64,000 bases of DNA from Sphingomonas sp. J315 (GCF_024666595.1 NZ_CP088296.1:1426001-1490000); one strand, 5' to 3'. Positions 27,503-36,779 are shown, numbered from the stretch's first letter. Notes: generated by a model not told the origin, from the sequence alone. A program made the numbers and translations.

Positions 27503-29962
27503 TTAGGCTTGCCGGGCTAAAAAGTCGGGCAGCACCTGATCCGCCTGTCCCCAACCGGCGAGCGCGCGACCGGTTGCGCGGTCGAGCAGCATGGCGGCGT
27601 CGCGCACGGTGAAGCGTTGCGCGCTGTCGGCGTCGCGCAGCTCGCTCCAGCTCAACGGCGCGGAAACCGGCGCGCCGGGGCGGGCACGCGCGACATAGGG
27701 CATGACTGCGGTGCTGCCGCGCTGGTTGCGCAGATAGTCGATGAAGATGCGGCCCTTGCGCTCGGCTTTTTTGAGGTTGGCGGTGAAGCGGTCCGGCTCG
27801 GCCTGTGCCAGCGCGCGGGCGAAGCGTTCGGCGAAGGATTTGGCTTCGGGCCATTCCGCCTGCGGGGTCAGCGGCACGATGACGTGAACACCCTTGCCCC
27901 CGGTCAGCATCGGCCAGCTGGTGAGGCCGAGATCGGCGAGATGCCGTTTCAGATCCGCCGCCGCCGTCTTCACCTTGGCGAAGTCGAGCCCCTCGTCCGG
28001 GTCGAGATCGAATACCAGCCGGTCGGGCTTTTCGACATCCTCGACCCGGCTGCCCCAGCCGTGAAATTCGATCGTCCCCATCTGGACACAGGCGCGCACG
28101 CCGTCGGCATCTTTGAGGTAGAGATAGGGTTCGACCGACCCGTCCTTTTCGCGAATGTCGACATGATGGACATGTTCGCCGAAGCTGCCTGCGTCGTGCT
28201 TCTGAAAGAAACATTGCTTGGCGCGGCCCTGCGGACAGCGCACCAGGCTGACCGGGCGGTTGGTGAGCCAGGGCAGCAAGATTGGCGCGACGGCGGCATA
28301 ATAGTCCGCGAGCTGACCCTTGGTGATCTTTGAATCGGGGAAGATCACGCGGTCGGGGTTGCTGATCTTCACATCGCTCTCCGGTGCGGCGGGCGGCGGC
28401 GCGGCGGTTTCGGTCACGACCTGATCGACGGATTTGTCGTCGCGCAGTGCGATGAAGCTGGCATGGCGGACGACATTCTCGGCGGTGAATTCGGCGAAGG
28501 CGACCTCCGCGACCAGCTTGGGCGTGACCCAATGCGCCCCGCGCGCCGCGACCTTGGGGACGTCGACCGGCGGCGTCTTGCGCTCGATCCGGGCGAGCTT
28601 GTCCATCAGCGCCGCGGAGTTGGTCGCGTTGAACCCGGTCCCGACCTTGCCCGCGTATCGCAGCGCGCCATCTTCATGCACGCCGAGCAGCAGCGAGCGC
28701 AGCCCGCGTCCGCTCGCGCTGCTGGGCAGCCAGCCGACAATCACGAACTCCTGCCGTCGCGTGCATTTGGTCTTGAGCCAGCTCTTGGACCGCGTCCCGC
28801 GATAGGGAGCGTCGGCGCGCTTCGAAATCACGCCCTCATGCCCCTCACGGCACATCGCCTCGAACAGTTTCTCGCCCGCGCCCAGCACATGTTCGGAGAA
28901 TTGGATGCGCGGATCGGCCCCGGCGACGAGCGCGCGGAGACGCTCCTTGCGCTCGATCTGGGGGAGCACGGCGATGTCCTCCCCGTCCAGTTCCAGCAGG
29001 TCGAAGGCGAAGAAGGCGAGGTCGCCGCGCCCTTCGGACAGGGTTTCCTGCAGCGTCGAGAAATCGGGCTTGCCGTCCTTGAATGCGACCACCTCGCCAT
29101 CGATCAGCGCCGAGGCGGCGGGGAGCGTGGCAGCGGCTTCCGCGATGCGCGCAAACTTGTCGGTCCAGTCGAGGCCCGACCGCGTGAAGACCTTTGGCCC
29201 GCCCTTCCCCAGAGCGACCATCGCGCGGTAGCCGTCATATTTCATCTCGTGCAGCCAGCCGTTTCCGGCGGGGACCGCATCGACCAGCGTGGCGAGCTGA
29301 GGGTCGCGGAAGTTGGGGCGTTTGCCGCCTGACATCTGGCTCTTCGCGACCTTCGGCGCTGCGGCCTTATGCTGTCGCGCAGGTTTGACCCCCTCCTCGA
29401 TCTCCAGCATCGTCCGCCCGGTGGCGACGCTGGTCAGCGCCGTCTCCACCAGCGTATCGGTCGCGCCAGCATAGGCGTCGTCGATCTTGCGCAGCAGCCA
29501 GTTCTCACGTTTCTCCTTCCCGCGCGGCTTGAGGCGGATCAGCAGCCATTCGCCCTTCATCCGCTCGCCATCCAGGGTGAAGTGGAGATGGCCCTTGTCC
29601 AGATCCTTGGCGCTCTTCCCCGGCACCGGCGCCCAGGTCCCGCGATCCCATAGCATCACCGTGCCGCCGCCATATTCGCCCTTGGGGATCGTCCCCTCGA
29701 ACGTCGCATAGGACATCGGGTGATCCTCGGTGCGCACCGCCAGCCGCTTTGCGCCGGGATCGAGGGTGGGGCCGCGCGTCACCGCCCAGCTTTTGAGCAC
29801 CCCGTCGACTTCCAGCCGGAAATCCCAGTGGAGGCGGGTCGCGTCATGCTTCTGCACTATGAAGGTGCGGCCTTCACCCTTGCCGATCTCGCCGCGCGGC
29901 TCCGCCGTCTTCGCGAAATCGCGCATCGCATTGTATTTTGCGAGCGGGTCAGTCTTGGCCAT
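27503..29962 (-). CDS. ligD: DNA ligase D (phosphoesterase-ligase-polymerase)
   Basis: 819 residues from ATG 29962 (MAKTDPLAKYNAM). Order: 3'-phosphoesterase (FIVQKHDATRLHWDFRLEVDGVLKSWAVTRGP), ATP-dependent ligase with adenylated Lys in LHEMKYDGYRAM (about residue 241) and SWLKTKC, then archaeo-eukaryotic primase-type polymerase (PDRVIFPDSKITKGQLADYYAAVAP; LVFDLDPDEGLDFAKVK). It acts with Ku in non-homologous end joining, filling and sealing double-strand breaks. A start five codons earlier (29977) is possible. The 5' end overlaps the MgtC-like gene by 14 bases, so ku, mgtC-like and ligD form one operon. Confidence 0.95.
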   Translation of the reverse strand: MAKTDPLAKYNAMRDFAKTAEPRGEIGKGEGRTFIVQKHDATRLHWDFRLEVDGVLKSWAVTRGPTLDPGAKRLAVRTEDHPMSYATFEGTIPKGEYGGGTVMLWDRGTWAPVPGKSAKDLDKGHLHFTLDGERMKGEWLLIRLKPRGKEKRENWLLRKIDDAYAGATDTLVETALTSVATGRTMLEIEEGVKPARQHKAAAPKVAKSQMSGGKRPNFRDPQLATLVDAVPAGNGWLHEMKYDGYRAMVALGKGGPKVFTRSGLDWTDKFARIAEAAATLPAASALIDGEVVAFKDGKPDFSTLQETLSEGRGDLAFFAFDLLELDGEDIAVLPQIERKERLRALVAGADPRIQFSEHVLGAGEKLFEAMCREGHEGVISKRADAPYRGTRSKSWLKTKCTRRQEFVIVGWLPSSASGRGLRSLLLGVHEDGALRYAGKVGTGFNATNSAALMDKLARIERKTPPVDVPKVAARGAHWVTPKLVAEVAFAEFTAENVVRHASFIALRDDKSVDQVVTETAAPPPAAPESDVKISNPDRVIFPDSKITKGQLADYYAAVAPILLPWLTNRPVSLVRCPQGRAKQCFFQKHDAGSFGEHVHHVDIREKDGSVEPYLYLKDADGVRACVQMGTIEFHGWGSRVEDVEKPDRLVFDLDPDEGLDFAKVKTAAADLKRHLADLGLTSWPMLTGGKGVHVIVPLTPQAEWPEAKSFAERFARALAQAEPDRFTANLKKAERKGRIFIDYLRNQRGSTAVMPYVARARPGAPVSAPLSWSELRDADSAQRFTVRDAAMLLDRATGRALAGWGQADQVLPDFLARQA

Positions 29963-30428
29963 CGCGTCGTCCCGCAAAGGCCCTGTCCTCGATCCAGCCG
30001 AACAGGGTGAGCAGCAGCACCGACCCGACCGTGCCGATCACCGCAATCGGATAAAGCCCGGCGCCGAACGCGATGCCGATCGATGCGGCAAGCCAGATAT
30101 GGGCGGCGGTGGTGAGGTTCTTCACCTCGCCCCTGGAGAAGACGATGAGCGCGCCTCCGATCACGCCGGCCATGGCGGCGGTTCCCTCGATCACGCGGAG
30201 CGGATCGGCCTGCGATTCCTCACCGCCCAGCTGATAGTAGAGCGCCAGCGCGCAGACCGTGATGAGCGCGGCGGAGAAGCACAGGATCGCGTGCGTACGC
30301 AGCCCCGCGCCATGCCCGCGCACCTCACGATCGAGCCCCAGCAGCAGGCCTGCAACGGCCGCGCCGGCGAGCCGCAGCCACGGATCCCAGTTGAGTGCGT
30401 CGAAGGTGATCGGCGGGTTCAACTCCAT
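29949..30428 (-). CDS. MgtC/SapB family membrane protein
   Basis: 159 residues with four to five hydrophobic segments and the family signature AAVAGLLLGLDREVRGHGAGLRTHAILCFSAALITV, including the conserved Asp/Arg/Glu and the THAILCFSA run. This is followed by RVIEGTAAMAGVIGGALIVFSRGEVKNLTTAAHIWLAASIGIAFGAGLY. MgtC proteins are inner-membrane factors linked to magnesium limitation and F-ATPase control. Placed between ku and ligD, 4 bases after ku and overlapping ligD; a repair link is unproven. Confidence 0.88.
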   Translation of the reverse strand: MELNPPITFDALNWDPWLRLAGAAVAGLLLGLDREVRGHGAGLRTHAILCFSAALITVCALALYYQLGGEESQADPLRVIEGTAAMAGVIGGALIVFSRGEVKNLTTAAHIWLAASIGIAFGAGLYPIAVIGTVGSVLLLTLFGWIEDRAFAGRRDGQD

Positions 30429-30432
30429 CGCG

Positions 30433-31308
30433 TCACGCCCGCTTGCGCGCCGGGGCCTTTTTGGCCGGAGCCTTTTTTGCGGGGGTCTTCGCCGCAGATG
30501 CCTTCTTAGCCGCGCCGGGTTTTTCGAGGCTCTTCTTGAGCGCGGCCATCAGGTCGACGACATTGCCGCCACGCGGGTCGCCGCCCGAGTCCTTGTCCTC
30601 GATGATCTTGCGGTTGCCCTTCTGCTTCTTCTTGCGGTCGATCAGCCCCTTGAGCGCATCGACATAGCGGTCGTGGAAGGTCGCGGGGTCGAACTTCGCG
30701 GCCTTTTTCTCGATCAGCGACTCGGCGAGGCCGAGCAGTTCCGCGTCAGGCTCGATATCGGGAATGTCGCGGAAATAACCCTGTGCCTTGTTGACCTCAT
30801 CGGCGTAGCGGAGCGTTTCGAGCACCATGCCGCGCCCGCACGGCTTGAGGCTCACCACATATTCACGACCGCGCATCGCGAGCTGGCCGAGGCCGACCTT
30901 GCGCGTGCGCTTCAACGCCTCGCGCAGGACGACGAACGCCTCTTCGGCAAGGTCGTCGGCAGGGACGACGAAATAGGGCTTTTCATAATAGAGGACGTCG
31001 ATCTCGTGCGCGTCGACGAACTGGGTCAGTTCCAGCGTCTTCTTCGACTCCAGCTTGACCGCGTCGATCTCGTCCTGGTCGAGCAGGACATAATGGCCCT
31101 TTTCATATTCGAAGCCCTTCATGATCTCGTCGGTGTCGATCGGGCCGATGCCGGGCACGACCTTCTCGTACTTGACCCGCTTGCCCGAAGGTTCGTGGAC
31201 CTGATGAAAGGCGACCTGTGCGCCGGATTTGGTTGCGCTGTAGATTTCCACGGGGATCGAGACCAGCGCCAGTCGGATCTGACCCTGCCAATAGGCGCGC
31301 GCTGCCAT
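30433..31308 (-). CDS. ku: Non-homologous end joining protein Ku
   Basis: 291 residues, MAARAYWQGQIRLALVSIPVEIYSAT..., the conserved bacterial Ku start. It has the core beta-barrel (QVAFHQVHEPSGKRVKYEKVVPG, YEKGHYVLLDQDEIDAVK), YYEKPYFVVPADDLAEEAFVVLREAL and a Lys/Ala/Pro-rich C-terminal tail (AKKASAAKTPAKKAPAKK), which in other Ku proteins binds DNA and recruits LigD. The homodimer threads onto broken DNA ends. First gene of the NHEJ operon. Confidence 0.96.
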   Translation of the reverse strand: MAARAYWQGQIRLALVSIPVEIYSATKSGAQVAFHQVHEPSGKRVKYEKVVPGIGPIDTDEIMKGFEYEKGHYVLLDQDEIDAVKLESKKTLELTQFVDAHEIDVLYYEKPYFVVPADDLAEEAFVVLREALKRTRKVGLGQLAMRGREYVVSLKPCGRGMVLETLRYADEVNKAQGYFRDIPDIEPDAELLGLAESLIEKKAAKFDPATFHDRYVDALKGLIDRKKKQKGNRKIIEDKDSGGDPRGGNVVDLMAALKKSLEKPGAAKKASAAKTPAKKAPAKKAPARKRA

Positions 31309-31419
31309 TCAAACCTCCCTCGTTGCGAGGCCGATTCAAAGCGTGAGGGCGGGAGTCGTTCCGAAGTCCGGCGACAACTTGCCGCGTGACCTCGGCAACA
31401 CCTCTGCTACACATTTGCG

Positions 31420-32944
31420 ATGATGCTGCATTTCGCCGCGCTCGACTGGCTGGTGGTCGCGCTTTACCTCGCCGTGCTGGCCGGGCTGTCCTGGCATTTC
31501 AACCGGGTCGAGACGCGCAATGCGGGGGACTATTTCCTGGCAGGGAACAGCGTTCCAGCCTGGCTCGCGGCGGTTTCGGTGCTCGCGACCAACCAGTCTG
31601 CGGCGACCTTTCTGGGTGCCCCGGATTACGGGTATCGCAGTGATTACAGTTACCTCGGCGCGGTGCTGGGCGCGATCCTCGCCGCCTTCTTCGTCGCGCA
31701 TGTCCTGATCCCGCGCTTTTACGCGCTGCGCGTCGCGACGGTCTATGAGCTGCTCGAGACGCGCTACAGCCCACGCGCGATGCGCTGGGCGGGTGGCATG
31801 TATCTGGCGGGGCGGATCCTGTCCGGGGGGCGCGCGCGTCTATCTGGCGGCGATCGCGATCGCGATGGTCGGGTTCAACGCGATCGACGCCGGGTCGATC
31901 ATCCTGTCGGCGGCGGCGGTGATGCTCGCCAGCCTTGCCTTCACGCTGCGCGGCGGCCTCAAATCGGTGATCTGGAACGATTTCGTCCAGTTCATCGTCT
32001 ATGCCGGTGCAGCGGTCGCGGTACTGATCTTCCTGCGCGCCGCGATCCCGCTCGACAATGCGGCGCTGATCGATGCGCTGCGCAATGCGCCCGACGGCAC
32101 GAACAAGTTGCGGCTGTTCGATTTCTCGACCGATCTTGCCAAGCCGTTCACCGTGCTGGCGGCGGTCACCGGGCTGTTCCTGCTCAATACCGCCAGCTCG
32201 GGACTCGACCAGGACACCACCCAGCGTCTGCTTGCCAGTCCGGACGCCAGGACCGGCGCACGCAGCCTGATCTTGTCGGCCCTGGCCAGCGTGCCCGTAA
32301 TCGCGATCTTCGTGACGATCGGGCTGTTGCTCCACATCTTCTACAATCGTCCCGACCTGATGGGCGCGACCAACACGGTGTCGGCCCAGTTCGCCGGCGA
32401 GAAGATCACGGTGTTCGTCCACTATATTCTGACGCAATTGCCGCCCGGCCTGCGCGGGCTGGTGACGATCGGGGTGATCGCGGCGGCGGTGTCGACCGTC
32501 ACATCCGCCCTCAATTCGATGTCGTCGGTGCTGGTGAGCGATTTCTACCGACCTTGGCGCGAGGCGCATGGCGGCGCGGCGGATCGCCACTATGTCCATG
32601 CCGGGCGCTGGGGCATGGCGGCGGTCGCGGTGGCGATGTTCGCGACCGCAGTGCTGAGCTATTACTGGCAGAAGCACAGCGACATGCCGCTGCTGGAGTT
32701 CGTGCTGTCGGTGATGGTGTTCGCCTATGCCGGGCTGCTTGGCGTCTATGGCGTCGCGCTGTTCAGCACGCGCGGCAATACAGCGTCGGTGATCGCGGCA
32801 TTGCTCACCGGTTTCGTGACCGTATTCCTGCTCCAGCCCTTCGCCCTGGGGCCACAAGGTCTCGCCTTCCCCTATCTGCTGTGCATCGGCACGGCGGCTG
32901 CAGCGATCGTCGCGGCGATTCCGCAGGGCAAGAAATCCGCTTGA
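31420..32944 (+). pseudogene. Sodium:solute symporter (SSS family), one frameshift
   Basis: Read through, about 507 residues with around 13 hydrophobic segments. The start is MMLHFAALDWLVVALYLAVLAGLSWHFNRVETRNAGDYFLAGNSVPAWLAAVSVLATNQSAATFLGAPDYGY, characteristic of the SSS fold (first helices and sodium-site region). The frame is lost at a run of six G (31825-31830, one too many) and continues in the second frame as GARVYLAAIAIAMVGFNAI... to PQGKKSA. Members import sugars, amino acids or small acids with sodium; the substrate cannot be told. Divergent from ku. Confidence 0.85.
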
Positions 32945-32961
32945 CTCGTGTCATGGATACC

Positions 32962-32995
32962 TGACATATAGTCACCCGTGACTGACATATTGTCA
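32962..32995 (+). promoter_or_regulatory. Two helically phased palindromic operators before the XRE gene
   Basis: TGACATATAGTCA (32962-32974) and TGACATATTGTCA (32983-32995); the second is a perfect TGACA-TAT-TGTCA palindrome. Centres are 21 bp apart, two turns of DNA. A TTGACT at 32941-32946 with -10 candidates in the first site (CATATA or TATAGT) suggests that a bound dimer pair would cover the promoter. Autorepression by the XRE protein is inferred. Confidence 0.65.
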
Positions 32996-33009
32996 GGGAA
33001 AAGTGACGC

Positions 33010-33219
33010 ATGCGGAACCGCCTGAAAGTGCTGCGCGCCGAACGCGACTGGAGCCAGTCCGAGCTGGGCGGGCATCTCGGCGTGTCGCGCCAGGCGGTGA
33101 ATGCGATCGAGACGGGGAAATACGACCCCTCGCTCCCGCTTGCCTTTCGCATTGCGCGGCTGTTCGATTTGAGGATCGAGGAGATTTTCGATGACACGGA
33201 GCACGACCATGGCGAATGA
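33010..33219 (+). CDS. XRE-family helix-turn-helix transcriptional regulator
   Basis: 69 residues, almost only the DNA-binding domain: MRNRLKVLRAERDWSQSELGGHLGVSRQAVNAIETGKYDPSLPLAFRIARLFDLRIEEIF. The recognition helix SRQAVNAIETGKY and the closing FDLRIEEIFDDTE match small YozG/SinR-like regulators that are usually paired with a membrane protein. Here the stop overlaps the next gene, a membrane protein. Likely binds the two TGACATAT palindromes just upstream. Confidence 0.92.
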   Translation: MRNRLKVLRAERDWSQSELGGHLGVSRQAVNAIETGKYDPSLPLAFRIARLFDLRIEEIFDDTEHDHGE

Positions 33220-33631
33220 TCCCCGCCCCGGCATCGCCGCAGCAAGGGCACGCAGCCGGCGGCTGAGCTTCATCATCGGCGGATTGATGGCGGCGGGCGG
33301 CGTGATCGGCTTCCTCTCGGCCTTTTTCGAGGTCGAGGGCGGCGGCTTTCTTGAGGGCATTCCGGCCGCTTGGGCAATCGTCGCCTCCGCCGTGCTGCTG
33401 GTCGCGCTCGGCTATGGCGGGTGGCGCTATCACCTCGCCACCGACGAGCTCGACCGGCGCGACAATCAATGGGCCTCGGCGGTCGCGCTAAACCTCTACA
33501 TCGCCGGCTATGCCTGCTGGTATCTGTGGTGGCGCGGTGGACTGGTGCCCGAGCCCCAGCATGAGGGCGTGTTCGTCGCGACGATGATCGCGATGCTGCT
33601 TGCCTATGGCTACAAGAAATTACGTCCCTGA
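33209..33631 (+). CDS. Four-helix membrane protein paired with XRE regulator
   Basis: 140 residues from ATG 33209 with GGAG upstream, overlapping the regulator by 11 bases. Four hydrophobic segments: RLSFIIGGLMAAGGVIGFLSAFF, AWAIVASAVLLVALGYGGW, AVALNLYIAGYACWYLWW and EGVFVATMIAMLLAYGYKKL, with a charged loop ATDELDRRDNQWAS between the second and third. The pattern fits the small-XRE-plus-membrane-protein pairs whose partner may sense or be controlled with the regulator. No function assigned. Confidence 0.8.
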   Translation: MANDPRPGIAAARARSRRLSFIIGGLMAAGGVIGFLSAFFEVEGGGFLEGIPAAWAIVASAVLLVALGYGGWRYHLATDELDRRDNQWASAVALNLYIAGYACWYLWWRGGLVPEPQHEGVFVATMIAMLLAYGYKKLRP

Positions 33632-33663
33632 TTGACCCCAAATCATTGGTATCGGAGTAAATT

Positions 33664-34581
33664 ATGATCAAGATGCTATCGCGCACCGGCACTGCCCTTG
33701 CGCTGCTGTTCGTCACCCCCGCCGCGCTGGCGCAACAGGCGCCCGCCCCTGCCCCGGTGGCGCAGCTCAAGGATTCCGACCCCGCACTCTGGGTCGTCAA
33801 GGACGAGGACACGACGATTTATCTGTTCGGCACGATCCACGTCCTGCCAGCGGGCCTCAGCTGGTTTGACGAGGCGGTGAAGAAGGCGTTCGACGAGAGC
33901 AGCGAGATGGTGACCGAGATCGGCGAGATGCCGGATCCCGCCAGCGTCCAGCCGCTGATCCTCAAATATGCCGTCAGCACGGCCGGTCCGACCCTTACTG
34001 AACGCCTGCCCGCCGACAAGCGCGCCGCCTTTGCCAAGGCCGTCGCCGATGCCGGATTGCCCGCGCAGGCGGTCGAGCGGTTCCAGCCCTGGTTCGCCGC
34101 CAGCCAGCTCAGCCTCGTCGCGCTGATGAAGGCGGGCTATAATCCCGCATCGGGCGCGGAAACCGCGCTCAGCGAAGCGGCCAAGGCGGCGAACAAGCCG
34201 GTTTCGGGGCTTGAGAGCATCGAGATGCAGTTCGGCTTTTTCAACAGCCTCTCGGAAGCCGCGCAGATTCAGTTCCTCAGCGAAACGCTCGAGCAGCTCG
34301 GGCAGGTCGGGCCGGAATTCGCCAAGATGGTCGCGGAATGGTCGGAAGGCGATGCCGAGGGTCTGGCCGCGATCATGAACGAGGCGCTGCGCAGCTCGCC
34401 CGAGCTCAGCAAGATGCTGCTCGCCGACCGCAACGCGCGCTGGGCCGAGTGGATCGACACGCGGCTCGACAAGCCGGGAGTCGTGTTCATGGCGGTCGGT
34501 GCGGGCCACCTTTCCGGGCCGGACAGCGTTCAGGTCATGCTGGAGAAGCGCCAGATCAAGACCCAGCGAATCGAGTATTGA
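33664..34581 (+). CDS. TraB/GumN family exported protein
   Basis: 305 residues. Signal peptide (MIKMLSRTGTALALLFVTPAALAQ) followed by the TraB/GumN domain: DTTIYLFGTIHVLPAGLSWFDEAV near the start, LDSIE-type GLESIEMQFGFFNSLSEAAQ in the middle and VFMAVGAGHLSGPDSVQVMLEKR at the end. The paired GxxH motifs, at GTIH and GAGH, are the presumed active or metal site of the family; some members are metalloproteases. Likely periplasmic. Substrate unknown. Followed by a strong bidirectional terminator. Confidence 0.88.
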   Translation: MIKMLSRTGTALALLFVTPAALAQQAPAPAPVAQLKDSDPALWVVKDEDTTIYLFGTIHVLPAGLSWFDEAVKKAFDESSEMVTEIGEMPDPASVQPLILKYAVSTAGPTLTERLPADKRAAFAKAVADAGLPAQAVERFQPWFAASQLSLVALMKAGYNPASGAETALSEAAKAANKPVSGLESIEMQFGFFNSLSEAAQIQFLSETLEQLGQVGPEFAKMVAEWSEGDAEGLAAIMNEALRSSPELSKMLLADRNARWAEWIDTRLDKPGVVFMAVGAGHLSGPDSVQVMLEKRQIKTQRIEY

Positions 34582-34584
34582 GCC

Positions 34585-34616
34585 TTGGCTCCCCTCCCTG
34601 AAAGGAGGGGAGCCAA
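34585..34616. terminator. Bidirectional Rho-independent-like terminator
   Basis: Perfect 13-bp arms TTGGCTCCCCTCC (34585-34597) and GGAGGGGAGCCAA (34604-34616) with a CTGAAA loop. It sits between the converging GumN-type gene and the exonuclease gene. Confidence 0.8.
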
Positions 34617-34628
34617 ATGCAGGACGCC

Positions 34629-35388
34629 CTAAAACAAATCCGGCTGGCAGACCGGCTTGAACTCCGGACCCCGGCCGCGGCGGCGGTCTAGTTCGACCTG
34701 TGCAGTGTAGCGAATGTCCTCGTCGCGATCCTGCAGGAAGGCGTCGAGCGATTCGTCGTCGATCTCGCTCCATTCCTTCCCGCGATCCGGGCCGTAACGG
34801 ACGCGCGGGAGCAGACCGGGCAGCTTCGACCATTCGATCAGCTGCGCGACGCTCGCTTCGTTCAACATGTCGCGCAGATGGTGCGCGGTCACATAGGCGT
34901 CGGGAAAGGCGCGGTGCGCGGGCAGGCCGCGCTCATGCTCCAGCCCCTCGGGCATGCGGTAATAGCGCAGGAACTGGTTCGAGAAGCCCGGACTGTCGCG
35001 CCACAGCCGCAGCGCGCATTTATACGTGCAGATCCAGTCTGCCCCGCGTGTCAGCGACGGGGTGCAGAACTGCTCCTCGAAGCTCGCGCGATGCGCCGCC
35101 AGCGCGACGCGGCGCGGCCAGGGATCGAGCACCGGGCGCGCGACATCGTGCCACCATGATGCGTCGGCGACATCCTCATCGCGGATATGGTGGATCGCCA
35201 TGGTCAGCGGCGGGATCGGGCGGCCGGGATTGACGAGGCGCGCGCCGCCCTCCCCTCCAGCGCCCAACGGCCGTCCTTGCCCAGCACGACATCCTGCCAC
35301 CCGATCTCGCACACGCCATGCTGGGGCGGGGCGTTGCCGGTGGTTTCGAGGTCGATGACGCGGATGATCTGGGGGGCGGGGGAGCCAT
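34629..35388 (-). pseudogene. DEDDh 3'-5' exonuclease (epsilon/ExoX-like), two frameshifts
   Basis: The C-terminal 200 residues run in one frame (RLVNPGRPIPPLTMAIHHIRDEDV ... EFKPVCQPDLF), with the ExoII region IHHI and the ExoIII AHRAFPDAYVT (H-x4-D). The ExoI motif IIRVIDLETTGN lies upstream in a second frame, and the only good start, ATG 35388, is in the third. Restoring one base in the G/C runs at 35371-35382 and one at 35252-35255 gives a continuous protein of about 253 residues. Such enzymes trim DNA 3' ends in replication or repair. Both gaps are single missing bases in short homopolymers, so error is likely. Confidence 0.8.
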
Positions 35389-35500
35389 GCCCCCATGTGG
35401 CCTGCGCCGCCGCGATTTGCCAGCCCCGACCGGTGCGGACTGTCCCGCCCTGTCAGAGATCGTCGCTGGTGCGCGGCGCGCGGCGCGATAGGATCGCCCC

Positions 35501-36673
35501 ATGCACCTGCTGCGCCGCCTGTTGCTGTTCCTGACGCTGACGCTGGCCAGCCCGGCGCTGGCGGGCGTTTCGCTCTCGCCGGCGACCGCACGAGCCCCGC
35601 GCTGCATCGAACTCGCCGGGGGCGATGCCGCCCGTGCCCGCTACATCGCCGCGCGCCGCGCGGAGCTGGCCGCGTGCGACCCGGCCAAACCCACGCTGCA
35701 ATGCGCGACGAGCTGGGGACAGCTGCTGGTCGCGTCGCGCGATCCCGGCGACCTTTGGGTGGCGGAACGCTATGCCCCGCTGTTCCATACCGACCGCCGC
35801 CCGATGACGCGCACGGCGCAGCTGGTCCGCACCTATCTGCACCTCGCCAGCGGGATGGAGCAGCAGGCCTGCTTCATGGAGGGTGAACCACTGTACCGGC
35901 TGGCGCTCGCGCTGCTTGAGGCGGAGAAGGCGCAGCACGTTGAGGTCGCGGATGTCTATCAGGCGCTTGCCTGGAATCTGAATTATCAGGAACGGCATCG
36001 CGAGGCGGAAGCGATGATGCGCACGACGCTCGCCCTGCGCGCCCGGGTGCTGCCAGTCGGAGATCGGGACATCCTGCAGGCTCGGCAGGACATCGCCTAT
36101 TTTCTGGAGGACCAAGGTCGCTTCGCCGAGGCCGAGGCCACATATGCGCCTTTGCTCGCCGCACGCGCCCACCCTGTCGACAACAGAGGCCGTCTCGAAC
36201 TGGCCGTGACCTACACCAATCTGGGCTACAATATCGCCAGCCAAGGTCGGCTCGCGGAGGGCGAAGCGATATTTCGCAAGGGGCTCGAAGCCTCTGCGCT
36301 GCTGGTTGGCGAGGATGATCCCGGCGTGGCGCGGGGGCGGACTTATGTCGCCGGTATCATCGCGAAACAGGGCCGGATGGATGAGGCCGAGACCTGGTAT
36401 CGCAAGGCGTTCGCCGTGCTGATCAGACGTCCGGCGCTGGATCCGGATCGCGCGCGGGTGATCCTTGGCCTCGCGCGGCATCTTCAGGCGACAGGGCGGG
36501 AGCCGAAAGAGGTCCGCTCGCTGCTGCTCGTCGCCGCAGCCGATGCGCGCCTCAGGCTTCAGTCCCATACAGGCTTCTCCCGCGACGCGCAGGCGGCGGT
36601 GGAGCGCAGCGCTCCGATCTATACTGCGCAGGTCCGTGCGGCTTGGGATCTGGCCCACCCTGCTTCCCGCTAG
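35501..36673 (+). CDS. Exported tetratricopeptide-repeat protein
   Basis: 390 residues with a signal peptide (MHLLRRLLLFLTLTLASPALAG). The mature part is helical with TPR-like pairs: ADVYQALAWNLNYQERHREAEAMMRTTLALR, ARQDIAYFLEDQGRFAEAEATYAPLLAAR, AVTYTNLGYNIASQGRLAEGEAIFRKGLEA and ARGRTYVAGIIAKQGRMDEAETWYRKAFAV. Several Cys near the N-terminus (RCIELAG, LAACDPA, LQCATSW) suggest periplasmic disulfides. Protein-protein interaction scaffold; partner unknown. Divergent from the exonuclease. Confidence 0.85.
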   Translation: MHLLRRLLLFLTLTLASPALAGVSLSPATARAPRCIELAGGDAARARYIAARRAELAACDPAKPTLQCATSWGQLLVASRDPGDLWVAERYAPLFHTDRRPMTRTAQLVRTYLHLASGMEQQACFMEGEPLYRLALALLEAEKAQHVEVADVYQALAWNLNYQERHREAEAMMRTTLALRARVLPVGDRDILQARQDIAYFLEDQGRFAEAEATYAPLLAARAHPVDNRGRLELAVTYTNLGYNIASQGRLAEGEAIFRKGLEASALLVGEDDPGVARGRTYVAGIIAKQGRMDEAETWYRKAFAVLIRRPALDPDRARVILGLARHLQATGREPKEVRSLLLVAAADARLRLQSHTGFSRDAQAAVERSAPIYTAQVRAAWDLAHPASR

Positions 36674-36763
36674 AACGCCGCTCGTCAAACCGCGTCGATA
36701 GTTGGTCGAAACGCGATTTCAGCCCCTTGCCTCTCGTGTCTTGCTGGCATAGATCACCCATTT

Positions 36764-36779
36764 GACTACGAATGTAGTC
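36764..36779 (+). promoter_or_regulatory. 16-bp palindromic operator before the TonB receptor gene
   Basis: GACTAC-GAAT-GTAGTC, perfect 6-bp arms, 20 bases before the ATG at 36800; it overlaps a TTGACT at 36762-36767 that could be a -35 box. The TAC-N4-GTA core resembles operators of BlaI/MecI-type repressors. No such repressor is encoded in the window, so this is a suggestion only. Confidence 0.55.

Noticed and set aside
31340..31362. EcfG (general stress) promoter upstream of ku, from a GGAAC on the minus strand
   Set aside because: No CGTT at the required 16-17 base spacing; only CTTT is present.
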